Part shown: positions 1-6,643 of the stretch, in pieces
Layout: each line of letters begins with the position of its first letter
How positions within the stretch are numbered: position 1 is the first letter of the stretch
IMG/VR virus record: IMGVR_UViG_3300028840_001956
Span: 1 to 54,225 of that record
DNA: 54,225 nt
Source of the DNA: a virus
Strand: one strand, 5' to 3'
Translations under genes and position numbers: made by a program
Notes under the pieces: generated by a model
The model's input: the letters and a program-made list of their open reading frames with translations, nothing else
The model's database searches: none
What the model was told of the DNA's origin: nothing

Positions 1-8
1 TCTGACAT
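1..8 (-). CDS. start of a further gene of the minus-strand recombination operon (partial)
   Basis: On the minus strand an ATG lies at bases 8-6, seven bases after a GGGGG ribosome binding site, just beyond the stop codon of the gene at 20-793. Only the first two codons (Met-Ser) and part of a third are inside the window, so no function can be read. The same spacing and G-rich site precede the other two genes of this operon, which supports a real start. A single-strand annealing or recombination protein would be expected beside the nuclease, but that is only a guess from position. Confidence 0.45.
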
Positions 9-19
9 TTGTTTTCCCC

Positions 20-793
20 CTATGATTTGTTTGCTACCATTTTAACTTCGTCGGTGACCTCAATTTTCAGGCCAGGTATTTTCTCTCCGGCCTTGACAGC
101 CTTATTTACCTTGGATGCGATCACGGTTAGGTACTCGCTCGGAACCTTTGTGATATCAGATACCGTCCAGGTATATTTCTTTTCGAGTCCAGCTGAGCCG
201 CTGGCTGTTTTTATCGGGCCACTGACTGCAGGTGCAGGCGGAGCTATCGGTGCCGGAACCTCTGCCGTTGCAAAACCAGGAGTGAGTTCCTGCTGTTCAC
301 CGGCGCTTGCCTTACGCCTTTCTTCTTCAGCCCTGAGGCGCTCGTTTTCCTTTTCCTTCTCCGCAATCATGATAGGCCGGATCTTCTGGCGCAGGCTTTC
401 CTGAATGGCTTCGAGCCTGCTCTGAACACCCTTTGCCAGTTGGTCGAGCTTTTTCCCGAATGCGAGATACGGAGCCTTAACCTCAACCCTGGTTTTTTCG
501 ATTTTGTTGATATACTGTTTGGCCTGGGTACCCATGCCTATTGCCTTTTCCATAGATACGACGTCGATGACCTTGTGTTCGTCTGCCTGCTTCGCCATAT
601 CATCAACGTATTTATGGACCTTCGCAAACATCTGGTTTACCGGAGTTAGATCAAAAGACTGCTTCCTGACCATAACTTCGTCGATCCATACTGTGTCCTT
701 GTCTTCACCGGATTCATCAACCGGAATCTCGACTTTCTCCGGCGCAGGCTCTTCCTTTACTTCTTCTTTTTTCCTCGACAATTTTAAACCCAT
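20..793 (-). CDS. coiled-coil phage protein next to recombination nuclease
   Basis: 257 residues. The N-terminal third is charged (Lys/Glu/Pro), residues about 50-165 are predicted helical and coiled, then comes an Ala/Pro-rich linker (about 175-195). The C-terminal block has a tryptophan-containing 'YTWTVSDITKVPSEYL' stretch and the ending 'KAVKAGEKIPGLKIEV'. That C-terminal pattern is familiar from phage proteins encoded next to RecE/RecT/Erf-type recombination genes; the exact family is not certain. The ATG at 793 follows a GGGGGG site by a few bases, and the gene starts 10 bases after the nuclease gene stops, so the two are co-transcribed. Probable accessory factor of the DNA recombination or repair module; no catalytic motif is visible. 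Confidence 0.75.
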   Translation of the reverse strand: MGLKLSRKKEEVKEEPAPEKVEIPVDESGEDKDTVWIDEVMVRKQSFDLTPVNQMFAKVHKYVDDMAKQADEHKVIDVVSMEKAIGMGTQAKQYINKIEKTRVEVKAPYLAFGKKLDQLAKGVQSRLEAIQESLRQKIRPIMIAEKEKENERLRAEEERRKASAGEQQELTPGFATAEVPAPIAPPAPAVSGPIKTASGSAGLEKKYTWTVSDITKVPSEYLTVIASKVNKAVKAGEKIPGLKIEVTDEVKMVANKS

Positions 794-802
794 GTTTCCC
801 CC

Positions 803-1348
803 CTACAGCATTAAAGTGTGATAGAGATCGTTCGCATACAGGAAGCGGTTTTGGTCAAGCGTGTGATCCAAATACTCGTTAATCAGCGCATTTTTGGTGC
901 CGTCTTCCCTTCCCCTGACTGCTATCCTTACGTCTATCTTTTTGTCAGGGTTATGCTTTTCATAAAGCAATTTGTATCCACCGGTCTGAAGCTTCCAGGT
1001 TTTGCTTTGGGCAACGGCTGTCTTAAAATCAATCAGTGCCAGCCTGCTGTCCACAAGGTACGCAACGACGTCGAGCTTTCCGGTGAATTTATAAAGGTCG
1101 TCCTGATATCTCTTCTCAACCTCGACAACCTCTTTTATATTGGCGTCGCACCAGCGCATGATCGTATCAACATATCCCTGAAACGCTGGGTTGATTGGAG
1201 CAGCCCACGAGTTATTGAGTTTACACCCAACAACTCGGTGGGCTTCGCTCCCTCTTTTTTGATGTATTGGTTTGAACCATCTGGTATCCACAAACGGCGT
1301 CAAGATGTCTGTCACGCTTGGGTACCCTGTATTATTTTCGTATGCCAT
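803..1348 (-). CDS. PD-(D/E)XK-type nuclease (phage recombination exonuclease-like)
   Basis: 181 residues from the ATG at 1348. The core nuclease motif is visible: 'TGKLDVVAYL' gives Asp93, and 'LALIDFKTA' gives Asp107-Phe-Lys109, the D...(D/E)XK signature. It is followed by 'LQTGGY', resembling the Gln/Tyr motif of RecB/lambda-exonuclease-type enzymes. The likely role is cutting or resecting DNA during phage recombination, with the following gene as partner. An upstream in-frame start at 1387 exists but would lie across the promoter; the ATG at 1348 falls six bases after the -10 box at 1355-1360, so the mRNA probably begins at the start codon, with no ribosome binding site. It is a compact member of the fold. 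Confidence 0.8.
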   Translation of the reverse strand: MAYENNTGYPSVTDILTPFVDTRWFKPIHQKRGSEAHRVVGCKLNNSWAAPINPAFQGYVDTIMRWCDANIKEVVEVEKRYQDDLYKFTGKLDVVAYLVDSRLALIDFKTAVAQSKTWKLQTGGYKLLYEKHNPDKKIDVRIAVRGREDGTKNALINEYLDHTLDQNRFLYANDLYHTLML

Positions 1349-1354
1349 AATTAC

Positions 1355-1383
1355 ATTGTAACATAGTCTTCGCCTTTTGTTAA
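1355..1383 (-). promoter_or_regulatory. sigma70-type promoter of the leftward recombination operon (repeat unit copy A)
   Basis: On the minus strand, -35 TTAACA (1383-1378), a 17-base spacer and -10 TACAAT (1360-1355). The spacer begins AAAGGCGAAGACTATGT, which is nearly identical to the spacers of the promoters at 4846 and 9669. The expected transcription start coincides with the ATG at 1348. Confidence 0.8.
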
Positions 1384-1414
1384 CCACTAATTGAAAAAAA
1401 ATTAAAGTTTTTAC

Positions 1415-1443
1415 TTGACAGGCCGATAGTAATAGTGTAATAT
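1415..1443 (+). promoter_or_regulatory. sigma70-type promoter of the rightward early genes
   Basis: -35 TTGACA (1415-1420), 17-base spacer, -10 TAATAT (1438-1443). It is divergent from the leftward promoter 30 bases away; the AT-rich stretch between them is the natural place for shared regulation. It drives the genes from 1475 onward. Its spacer does not share the sequence of the repeated promoter unit. Confidence 0.75.
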
Positions 1444-1474
1444 GAAAACACGATCAAAAATCAAAAGGGGGAAC

Positions 1475-1663
1475 ATGAATCACATTCTAAGCCTTCAACA
1501 ACAAGTCGAAACATTCATCGCTCAGAAACGCGAACTCCAGGAAGGTATCAAGGAGCTAAAGAGCTACCTTCAATCCAGCAAATTCAATTGCGGAGACGAG
1601 CTTGATGGATACGTAAGTATCCAAGACGTCCTGAACCGTTTACCAGAAATCATAGGGGGATAA
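1475..1663 (+). CDS. small helical protein of unknown function
   Basis: 62 residues beginning MNHILSLQQQVETF. The first 45 residues have a heptad-like helical pattern (short coiled coil), so dimer formation is possible. The start is set by an AAGGGGG site at 1464-1471; an upstream in-frame ATG at 1442 lies within the -10 box and cannot be used from this promoter. It is the first gene of the early rightward operon, followed directly by the next gene. I do not recognise the family. Confidence 0.7.
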   Translation: MNHILSLQQQVETFIAQKRELQEGIKELKSYLQSSKFNCGDELDGYVSIQDVLNRLPEIIGG

Positions 1664-1939
1664 ATGCAAAAGTATAATGACACCAGAGTAGCTCAGGGCG
1701 GTAGTGGATCAGGAAGGATGGACAGACGCCAGGCATATGTAGAGATTATGAGGATCGCCGAGGCAGGCACGCCAGGTGAGTTGACAACCACCGTGTGCGA
1801 AGCTGCCGGTATCAGCCTGGACACCTTTCTCCAGTTTGCCCAGCTTGACAAAGAGACCCAGGTCTCTGTGATTCGGAAGCTCGCCAGGAGTATTGAGCTT
1901 CATTACCTTACTGACGTTTACGGACATTGCAGTCAATAA
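1664..1939 (+). CDS. small protein of unknown function
   Basis: 91 residues. The ATG follows the stop codon of the preceding gene directly, and the upstream GGGGGA serves as the binding site. The first 20 residues are polar and glycine-rich; the remainder is predicted helical ('AYVEIMRIAEAG', 'LDTFLQFAQLDKETQVSVIRKLARSIEL'). The helix spacing could be a small HTH-like fold, but no clear recognition helix stands out. Translationally coupled to its upstream neighbour. No known family recognised. Confidence 0.65.
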   Translation: MQKYNDTRVAQGGSGSGRMDRRQAYVEIMRIAEAGTPGELTTTVCEAAGISLDTFLQFAQLDKETQVSVIRKLARSIELHYLTDVYGHCSQ

Positions 1940-1958
1940 TATAACAGGGGGGGGAACC

Positions 1959-2189
1959 ATGAAAAAGTCTCACGCTCATAACGAACTGTCTAATATCAAG
2001 TGTGTCGGAGAAGGCTGTGAAAAACTGATAAAGGCTCGCATGGCCGCGAAGGGGCGCAGGCGCTGTTACGGTTGCTATAAGAAAAAAGAGGCGGCTCGTG
2101 GTCACTTCATTGACATGCACCCCAGGAAGAAGCGTGTCGAAAAAGGGCTGCCGGTAAAAAATTTCAAGAAAATTGCGTCGTGGGGTTGA
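1959..2189 (+). CDS. small basic zinc-binding protein
   Basis: 76 residues, rich in Lys and Arg. Four cysteines arranged as CVGEGC (about residues 16-21) and CYGC (about 37-40) form a probable zinc site, and the tail is strongly basic, so nucleic-acid binding is plausible. The start at 1959 follows an eight-base G run (1947-1954) acting as ribosome binding site. The stop codon overlaps the -35 box of the promoter at 2186, so transcription of the next gene is renewed here. Function unknown. Confidence 0.7.
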   Translation: MKKSHAHNELSNIKCVGEGCEKLIKARMAAKGRRRCYGCYKKKEAARGHFIDMHPRKKRVEKGLPVKNFKKIASWG

Positions 2190-2214
2190 CAAACACAAAA
2201 CCGTGTGTTATAGT
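2186..2214 (+). promoter_or_regulatory. sigma70-type promoter with start codon at +1
   Basis: -35 TTGACA (2186-2191), 17-base spacer, -10 TATAGT (2209-2214). Six bases follow and then the ATG at 2221, so the predicted transcript begins at the start codon. No Shine-Dalgarno sequence is present between the -10 box and the ATG. Confidence 0.8.
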
Positions 2215-2220
2215 GTAAAT

Positions 2221-2907
2221 ATGAATGAGAAAAAAATACATAAATTCGAATTAGCTGGACTCGGGAAAGCACCATTTCGGTGTGTCGGCATGGCTCAGAT
2301 ACCTTCGGCTTCGCTGGCTGAGCATAATCCAGAGGGTTATAACAACATGATGAAAATGGTACCTTCAGCCTACAGGTGCGGAACTTGTAGCTATTGCGGC
2401 CAAGCCATCATGCACTGCTATCTTATTGATTCTGCCGATGGAAATAAGTTTTCAGTCGGATGTGAATGCGTCAGGAAGACGGGAGACGCTGGCCTCGTTA
2501 ACAAACAGAAGGCCCTTAAGCGTCAGGCAGATGCCGAAAAGAGACGTCAGAAACGCCAGGAAGCCTATGAGCGCGAGCTTGACGCCCAGCGCCAGCGGAA
2601 CGGCGGCCTGACCGACTATGAGGTACGCGAGCAAAAGCGTGAGGAAGAGCGCCGGATTGAAAGCCGGAAGGCAGATCGCCGGAAGAACCTACTCCAGGGA
2701 CTCGCTGCCAGAATGCGCGATGGTAAGGGTGGCTTTTGCGACTCCATAGCGCAGACCCTTGCTGAGGGCGGGTTGCCGGTCGGTAGGGGTTTGGACATTA
2801 CCTGCGATATCCTCGCCAAACAGTGTGGACGCAGAAATAGCAAGGCTTACAATAAAGAGTATGATGAAGTCGAGAAAACTCTCGAAGCTGCTGAACTTAT
2901 TAAATAG
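2221..2907 (+). CDS. zinc-ribbon phage protein with basic coiled-coil
   Basis: 228 residues from ATG 2221, beginning MNEKKIHKFELAG. Residues about 50-85 hold a Cys cluster ('YRCGTCSYCGQAI' ... 'GCECVRK') that looks like a zinc ribbon; residues about 90-160 are a highly charged Lys/Arg/Glu/Gln helix. This architecture is common in uncharacterised phage early proteins and suggests nucleic-acid contact. A start 48 bases upstream is possible in frame but lies inside the promoter; the choice of 2221 makes the mRNA leaderless. Followed after 8 bases by the next gene. Function not known. Confidence 0.75.
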   Translation: MNEKKIHKFELAGLGKAPFRCVGMAQIPSASLAEHNPEGYNNMMKMVPSAYRCGTCSYCGQAIMHCYLIDSADGNKFSVGCECVRKTGDAGLVNKQKALKRQADAEKRRQKRQEAYERELDAQRQRNGGLTDYEVREQKREEERRIESRKADRRKNLLQGLAARMRDGKGGFCDSIAQTLAEGGLPVGRGLDITCDILAKQCGRRNSKAYNKEYDEVEKTLEAAELIK

Positions 2908-2915
2908 GGGGATCT

Positions 2916-3260
2916 ATGACAGAACAAAAATTCAACTCACTATCAACAGGACTCTGCGACATTGTTAGTAACTCAGTAAGTGAAATCCGGTCGGCTCTTG
3001 AAATTGCCCAGCCGTTCAACGACTACGAGGAAGATGTTAATCAGGACTTCCTCTCGACAACGAAATATCAGTGCGAGCTTATGCTCGAACTGCTTGCCTC
3101 TCACGAAGAGATTCATAAAAATTTCCTTGAGGCGAGGCGTGTCGGCGAAAAGAAGGAGCGACTATATTGCTTCAGATGCCATGGCAAGGTGACGGTATCG
3201 GCTAATGGATACGTCGGATGTGAAACCTGCGGAACAGACCAGGACAGAAAAGATGACTAA
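2916..3260 (+). CDS. small protein with C-terminal zinc ribbon
   Basis: 114 residues. The first 80 are helical and acidic; the end carries 'LYCFRCHGKVTV' and 'VGCETCG', two CxxC knuckles typical of a rubredoxin-like zinc ribbon. The ATG follows an AGGGGGAT site. The 3' end overlaps the next gene by 8 bases. A DNA- or protein-binding role is plausible; the family is not recognised. Confidence 0.7.
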   Translation: MTEQKFNSLSTGLCDIVSNSVSEIRSALEIAQPFNDYEEDVNQDFLSTTKYQCELMLELLASHEEIHKNFLEARRVGEKKERLYCFRCHGKVTVSANGYVGCETCGTDQDRKDD

Positions 3261-3435
3261 GTTATTATTAACATGGGGGAGCTATCCACCCGAAACAGAG
3301 ACCTGTAAACGAACGCTGCCAGAGTTGCAGCCGAAACAGCCGGTGAAAGTCCAAGCGACTTCTGCTAAGGGTCTCCCCCTGTTAATTCAAGACGGCGACT
3401 ATCGACCAGGTACCAAAATAGACACATACATATAA
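3253..3435 (+). CDS. hypothetical protein, 60 residues
   Basis: Begins MTKLLLTWGSYPPE at an ATG inside the end of the preceding gene (overlap of 8 bases), suggesting translational coupling. The sequence is proline- and lysine-rich without hydrophobic segments or Cys motifs. A longer in-frame ATG at 3205 would overlap much more. Function unknown and coding status less certain than its neighbours. Confidence 0.5.
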   Translation: MTKLLLTWGSYPPETETCKRTLPELQPKQPVKVQATSAKGLPLLIQDGDYRPGTKIDTYI

Positions 3436-3447
3436 GGGGGAATAATT

Positions 3448-3624
3448 ATGGAATGCCCATTTTGCGGTGGACCAGGAGAAGAACTCGGGACGCTCGGTAG
3501 AAACACTTACGAACGGTGCCAGGACTGCGGCGGCGAATTCACAAGCGAAGCCCCCTCTGAGTCCTACGATGAAGAGGGAGATGACCTTTTTGATGACGAG
3601 AATTGGACTAATTGGTGTAACTAA
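3448..3624 (+). CDS. zinc-ribbon protein with acidic tail
   Basis: 58 residues, beginning MECPFCGG and followed by CQDCGG near residue 24: a complete CxxC-CxxC zinc ribbon, then a Glu/Asp-rich tail ending near WCN. The ATG is preceded by AAGGGGGA at normal distance, and the TAA overlaps the ATG at 3624 by one base. Small ribbons with acidic tails often bind partner proteins, but nothing specific can be assigned. Confidence 0.7.
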   Translation: MECPFCGGPGEELGTLGRNTYERCQDCGGEFTSEAPSESYDEEGDDLFDDENWTNWCN

Positions 3625-3722
3625 TGAGATTCAGGAGATTGGGATCGTCGGCATACAGGGATAGGCAGTCACGGATGTTTGAGGCTGCCTGCGTTAAACC
3701 GGAAAAACCACAGGAGAAAATA

Positions 3723-4046
3723 ATGCTAAAAAGCACGATGTATTTCGGAAGAAAAGTCGTTTGGAAGGACTATACCGGAAAGACCATTGAAGATCAGGTC
3801 ACCCAAATGAACTGGATCGCCTTTCTTGAGCAGGTTGTAGAAAAACACTTTTCTGGATACACCTGGTATGATGCCAACGGTGTATGGATGGGCGAGAGGG
3901 AAGAGACCTTCGTCCTTGAGATCATCCACGAGAAGGCTTCTGAACACGCCTCTGCGATTGCTGCGATTGCTGGTGAGTATAGAAAGCTTTTTAACCAGGA
4001 TTCCGTAGCGATAACCGTGACAGAGCTAACATTCGTCCAGGCATAA
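3723..4046 (+). CDS. hypothetical phage protein
   Basis: 107 residues from the ATG at 3723, which has an AGGAG ribosome binding site. An in-frame start at 3624 (140 residues, overlapping the previous stop by one base) is also possible; the extra N-terminus is Arg-rich and irregular, so the shorter form is preferred. The body alternates short strands and helices ('YFGRKVVWKDY', 'WIAFLEQVVEKHFSGYTWYD', 'SVAITVTEL') and looks like a small alpha/beta domain. Last gene before a promoter with an inverted repeat. Family not recognised. Confidence 0.7.
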   Translation: MLKSTMYFGRKVVWKDYTGKTIEDQVTQMNWIAFLEQVVEKHFSGYTWYDANGVWMGEREETFVLEIIHEKASEHASAIAAIAGEYRKLFNQDSVAITVTELTFVQA

Positions 4047-4059
4047 ATTTAAAAATCGC

Positions 4060-4088
4060 TTGACATTAGTTTTCCTTCATGTTACTAT
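4060..4088 (+). promoter_or_regulatory. sigma70-type promoter overlaid by an inverted repeat
   Basis: -35 TTGACA (4060-4065), 17-base spacer, -10 TACTAT (4083-4088). The left arm of a perfect inverted repeat fills most of the spacer, and the right arm starts at about +3, so a bound dimer or loop could block polymerase. Confidence 0.75.
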
Positions 4089-4109
4089 TATTAAAGCATG
4101 AAGGAAAAC
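4069..4109. repeat. 13-bp perfect inverted repeat, candidate operator
   Basis: GTTTTCCTTCATG at 4069-4081 is repeated inverted as CATGAAGGAAAAC at 4097-4109, separated by 15 bases. The left arm lies upstream of the predicted transcription start, so the repeat cannot act as an mRNA hairpin from this promoter and is more likely a DNA site for a regulator. Confidence 0.7.
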
Positions 4110-4130
4110 CAAAATCAAGGGGGATACTCT

Positions 4131-4265
4131 ATGTCAGCAAATGTAATCTTTTTTCCATACGACAAACTGGCTCAGATGGCAGAATTCGTTTCCGCACTCA
4201 GGTTTAACGGTGGAGACTTCACAAGCGAGACCGCCGCCGAGGGCTGGTACATAACCATTCACTAA
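4131..4265 (+). CDS. small hypothetical protein, 44 residues
   Basis: Begins MSANVIFFPYDKLAQ and ends YITIH. The start uses the AAGGGGGAT site at 4117-4123. An in-frame ATG at 4098 would add 11 residues but lies inside the inverted repeat right at the predicted transcription start. It is the first gene after the operator-bearing promoter. The protein has mixed alpha/beta character with no recognisable motif. Confidence 0.6.
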   Translation: MSANVIFFPYDKLAQMAEFVSALRFNGGDFTSETAAEGWYITIH

Positions 4266-4282
4266 AAAAAAGGGGGGGGGAT

Positions 4283-4414
4283 ATGAGTCCACTAACAATA
4301 ACAATTTGCAAGTATATTGCCCTCGGTCTCCAGGTAGGGATCGTCGGCTGCGGAGCCGGTATCTTTGTTTGGCATATGCTCCGGCTGGTGGGGGTGATAA
4401 ATGATGAAGCGTAG
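4283..4414 (+). CDS. small single-span membrane protein
   Basis: 43 residues, MSPLTITICKYIALG. One hydrophobic segment (about residues 11-36) contains two glycine-rich turns and a cysteine. Preceded by an A8-G9 homopolymer pair (4264-4280) whose G run is the ribosome binding site. Overlaps the next small membrane gene by 14 bases. It may be an inner-membrane accessory factor; a holin is possible in principle but nothing points to it specifically. Confidence 0.6.
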   Translation: MSPLTITICKYIALGLQVGIVGCGAGIFVWHMLRLVGVINDEA

Positions 4415-4508
4415 ACCTTCAAAGCTGAGTAAATATATGACATACGGTTTTATGCTTTTAATGGCTTTATTCTCGGCCTTCGCTGGCCTGCTTACGGGGG
4501 GATATTAA
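4401..4508 (+). CDS. small basic membrane protein
   Basis: 35 residues with a basic N-terminus (MMKRRPSKLSK) and one transmembrane helix (about 13-32), predicted N-in by the positive-inside rule. GGTGGGGGTG precedes the start. Its TAA overlaps the next ATG by one base, so it is coupled to the HTH protein downstream. Two ATGs in tandem (4401, 4404) can serve. Function unknown. Confidence 0.55.
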   Translation: MMKRRPSKLSKYMTYGFMLLMALFSAFAGLLTGGY

Positions 4509-4849
4509 TGAGTGATTATACTGATTTAGTCTGGCCTGGTAACAAGGTTGTTTGGGACCCTAAGGAACTTGAAGAGGCATGGAAGGTAGCACACGACGCC
4601 TTCTATAATTTCAAGACAGAGCGCGAGTCCGAATACCAGGACGAGCCGGACAGGGCCGAGGCCACCTTCCAGGAGATAGGAGACGAGCTTGGGATCTCTA
4701 AGGTAATGGCGCTGAAGGTGTATAAGAAGGCGCTCGGAAAAGCTGGACACCTGTTTAAAAAAGCCGGTGTCACGCTGGATTCGATAGCTCCCGACCCTGA
4801 CGCCAGCTATCGGTATGAGCGCGAGATCCATAATTTAATTAATGGTTAA
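4508..4849 (+). CDS. small HTH protein resembling sigma-factor region 4
   Basis: 113 residues. The segment 'ATFQEIGDELGISKVMALKVYKKALGKAG' (about 55-83) reads as a helix-turn-helix of the sigma70 region-4/LuxR type: an initiating helix, the G-I-S turn and a recognition helix with Lys/Tyr. The N-terminal part is acidic and aromatic. It could direct host RNA polymerase to phage promoters or act as a repressor or activator of the early genes. It ends just at the repeated promoter unit at 4846. Identification of the fold is by pattern only. Confidence 0.65.
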   Translation: MSDYTDLVWPGNKVVWDPKELEEAWKVAHDAFYNFKTERESEYQDEPDRAEATFQEIGDELGISKVMALKVYKKALGKAGHLFKKAGVTLDSIAPDPDASYRYEREIHNLING

Positions 4850-4874
4850 CAAAAGGCGAAGAGTGTGTTATACT
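4846..4874 (+). promoter_or_regulatory. sigma70-type promoter before replication module (repeat unit copy B)
   Basis: -35 TTAACA (4846-4851), 17-base spacer AAAGGCGAAGAGTGTGT, -10 TATACT (4869-4874). The spacer matches copies A and C. The predicted start near 4881 leaves only about four bases before ATG 4885, with the G-rich ribosome site (GAGGGGAG) upstream of +1 and so usable only in readthrough mRNA. Confidence 0.8.
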
Positions 4875-4884
4875 GAGGGGAGCT

Positions 4885-5298
4885 ATGGATTTAATTCACA
4901 GAATAAAAATAATACACGGAAAGAAGATCTACGAAGATCCAGCCATGTATGCGTTGGACTTATTAACGCTAAAGCACGATTGGCTGTATGAGCAGATTAT
5001 CCGTAGCATTAAGAAGAAACGAACCGACAGGCAGAATAGATATTATTGGGGTGTTGTCATTGATTATATCGCTCGTCAAATGGGGGAGAGCGATAGGAAT
5101 GAAGTCCATAAGTCCCTCGCCAGGAACTTTCTTGGATTCGAGGAAGAGAGCTACGGCGGCGTATCGTTCGAGAAGGTACCGAGCACCACCAGCTTAAGCA
5201 CAGTCGAATTCACAGAATATATTGAGGCTGTCCGAAGGTGGGCTGCCGAGTTCCTGTATATTAATATACCGGACCCTGACCAGGTGGATTTTATATGA
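4885..5298 (+). CDS. NinB/Orf-like recombination protein
   Basis: 137 residues. The block 'KKKRTDRQNRYYWGVVIDYIARQMG' (about 43-67), with the RT-x-Q-N-x-x-Y/L-W pattern, and the C-terminal 'TEYIEAVRRWAAEFLYINIPDP' match the layout of the NinB family (lambda Orf), a recombination mediator that binds SSB and single-stranded DNA. Length is close to the family's usual 140-150. It overlaps the next gene by four bases (ATGA) and heads the replication operon with its own promoter. A role in loading recombinases onto SSB-coated DNA is inferred from the family. Confidence 0.7.
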   Translation: MDLIHRIKIIHGKKIYEDPAMYALDLLTLKHDWLYEQIIRSIKKKRTDRQNRYYWGVVIDYIARQMGESDRNEVHKSLARNFLGFEEESYGGVSFEKVPSTTSLSTVEFTEYIEAVRRWAAEFLYINIPDPDQVDFI

Positions 5299-5681
5299 GC
5301 CTTACTATCTGTAAAAAGTGTGGAGCCGAAAGGGACGGTGACCTGGACTTCTATAAGTCGAGGCCGAGGGTATGTAAAACCTGCATTAGAGAGCAGGCTC
5401 GATCCTACTACCACGATAACAAGGAAAAATTTATAAAGTGGCAGCGTGAGAACAGAGACCGCACCAGGCAGTACAATAGGAATGACAACAAATTAAAAAG
5501 AAAAGCCAGGTCGAAGGTGGCATATGCCATAAAGACCGGTAAATTATTACGAAAAACGATATGTGAGGAATGTGGAGAGGACGGTAGCCTTCATGCTCAC
5601 CATGATGACTATTCAAAGCCTCTCGACGTCAGGTTTCTCTGCCGGAAATGCCACAGTCTTTTACACAGGAAGGATAAATAA
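5295..5681 (+). CDS. HNH-type zinc-binding endonuclease-like protein
   Basis: 128 residues. An N-terminal CxxC pair ('CKKCG', 'CKTC') forms a zinc ribbon, then a basic helical middle, then a C-terminal module 'CEECG...HAHHDDYSKPLDVRFLCRKCHSLLH' with paired Cys and the H-H...N/D...H layout of HNH nucleases (two His at about 104-105, final His near 124). Such proteins are common in phage replication operons. The catalytic Asn is not clear (Asp/Tyr at that place), so it may be a binding protein rather than an active nuclease. ATGA overlap with the gene before and one-base overlap with the gene after. Confidence 0.7.
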   Translation: MSLTICKKCGAERDGDLDFYKSRPRVCKTCIREQARSYYHDNKEKFIKWQRENRDRTRQYNRNDNKLKRKARSKVAYAIKTGKLLRKTICEECGEDGSLHAHHDDYSKPLDVRFLCRKCHSLLHRKDK

Positions 5682-6643
5682 TGAAGTGGTTTAAACATAT
5701 GTCAGATGCGTCTGATAACCCGCTTTTGCGAGAGATAAGGGAAGAGTATGGGGTTGTTGGAATAGGCCGTTGGTGGCTCATTGTCGAAGCCATAGCAAAG
5801 CAAATGGACCTCTATTCAGATAAAGACTCTGCGTCATATCACGTTAAAGCCTGGAGTCGAATTATCGGAGCAAAGATAAAAACAACAGTAGAATTTATGC
5901 GTTTTTTAGCAGATGATCCCACAAGTAATATGAGTGCCATATTCTACGATAGCAATCAGATCGGTAGCAAGAAACTGTCCGACAAAGAGGTTGATAATCG
6001 CGTCACATTATCGTCACAAAACCGTCACAAAACCGCCACGTTGCGGAAATGCGGCGGTTTTGTTATTGAAATGCGACTTCCTAAGTTACTGGAATTACGG
6101 GATTCAAAGAATGCCGTGAGGACTCACAGAGGAGCCATAGAAGTAGAAGAAGAAGTAGAAAAAGAAAATACTAAAAGAAAAAAACCGGCGAAGGCCAAAA
6201 AAACAAAACCAAAAGCACCCAGGACGGCGCTGAAGGAACACCAGGATATTGTCGATATGTACGAGAACACCGATGACCTTCCTGCCAAGTGGCGGGATTG
6301 GGCAATCAAGAAAGGGGTCACGATAAATCCGAGGATTATCTTTGAGGACTTCTGCCGGAACCACCTGAAGCGTGAAAGCCAATGGGTTGATTGGTACCGC
6401 ACATGGCAAACATGGATAGCTCAATCGCCGGAGATGAATGCCCACTATTTTGCGAAGGCGTCTTCGCTTGACGTTCGCATTGAAAGAATCTATGAACACT
6501 TTGCTGACCAGGGGTTATTTGGAAACGATCCAGAGTTTGTTGAAGTTGATTATCGACAGGCCGTGGGACAGGCCAAGCTTATAGACCCTAACCACAAGCC
6601 ACCTACCATCAACGAATTGAGGGAAAAATATGCCAGAGCTTAA
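5681..6643 (+). CDS. phage replication initiator-like protein (Lin1244/DUF4373-type N-terminus)
   Basis: 320 residues. The N-terminus 'MKWFKHMSDASDNPLLREI...VGIGRWWLIVEAIA' (1-40) is the winged-helix-type domain seen in phage replication proteins of the Lin1244/Lin1753 (DUF4373) group. A Lys/Glu-rich linker lies at about 148-185, and the C-terminal part has aromatic helices typical of helicase-loader regions of DnaD/O-like proteins. The gene lies directly before dnaB, and its own coding sequence contains tandem 11-bp iterons (6001-6044), like lambda O with ori inside. The proposed job is to bind the origin and recruit the helicase. ATG overlaps the previous TAA by one base. Confidence 0.7.
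   Translation: MKWFKHMSDASDNPLLREIREEYGVVGIGRWWLIVEAIAKQMDLYSDKDSASYHVKAWSRIIGAKIKTTVEFMRFLADDPTSNMSAIFYDSNQIGSKKLSDKEVDNRVTLSSQNRHKTATLRKCGGFVIEMRLPKLLELRDSKNAVRTHRGAIEVEEEVEKENTKRKKPAKAKKTKPKAPRTALKEHQDIVDMYENTDDLPAKWRDWAIKKGVTINPRIIFEDFCRNHLKRESQWVDWYRTWQTWIAQSPEMNAHYFAKASSLDVRIERIYEHFADQGLFGNDPEFVEVDYRQAVGQAKLIDPNHKPPTINELREKYARA
6001..6044. repeat. tandem 11-bp iterons inside the initiator gene; candidate replication origin
   Basis: CGTCACATTAT (6001-6011), CGTCACAAAAC (6012-6022), CGTCACAAAAC (6023-6033) and a partial CGCCACGTTGC (6034-6044) follow head to tail. A 9-bp inverted repeat AAAACCGCC/GGCGGTTTT (6029-6037 and 6053-6061) overlaps the last copies, and an A-rich stretch follows at about 6135-6215. 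Iterons followed by an AT-rich region inside the initiator gene is the layout of the lambda origin. Confidence 0.55.
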
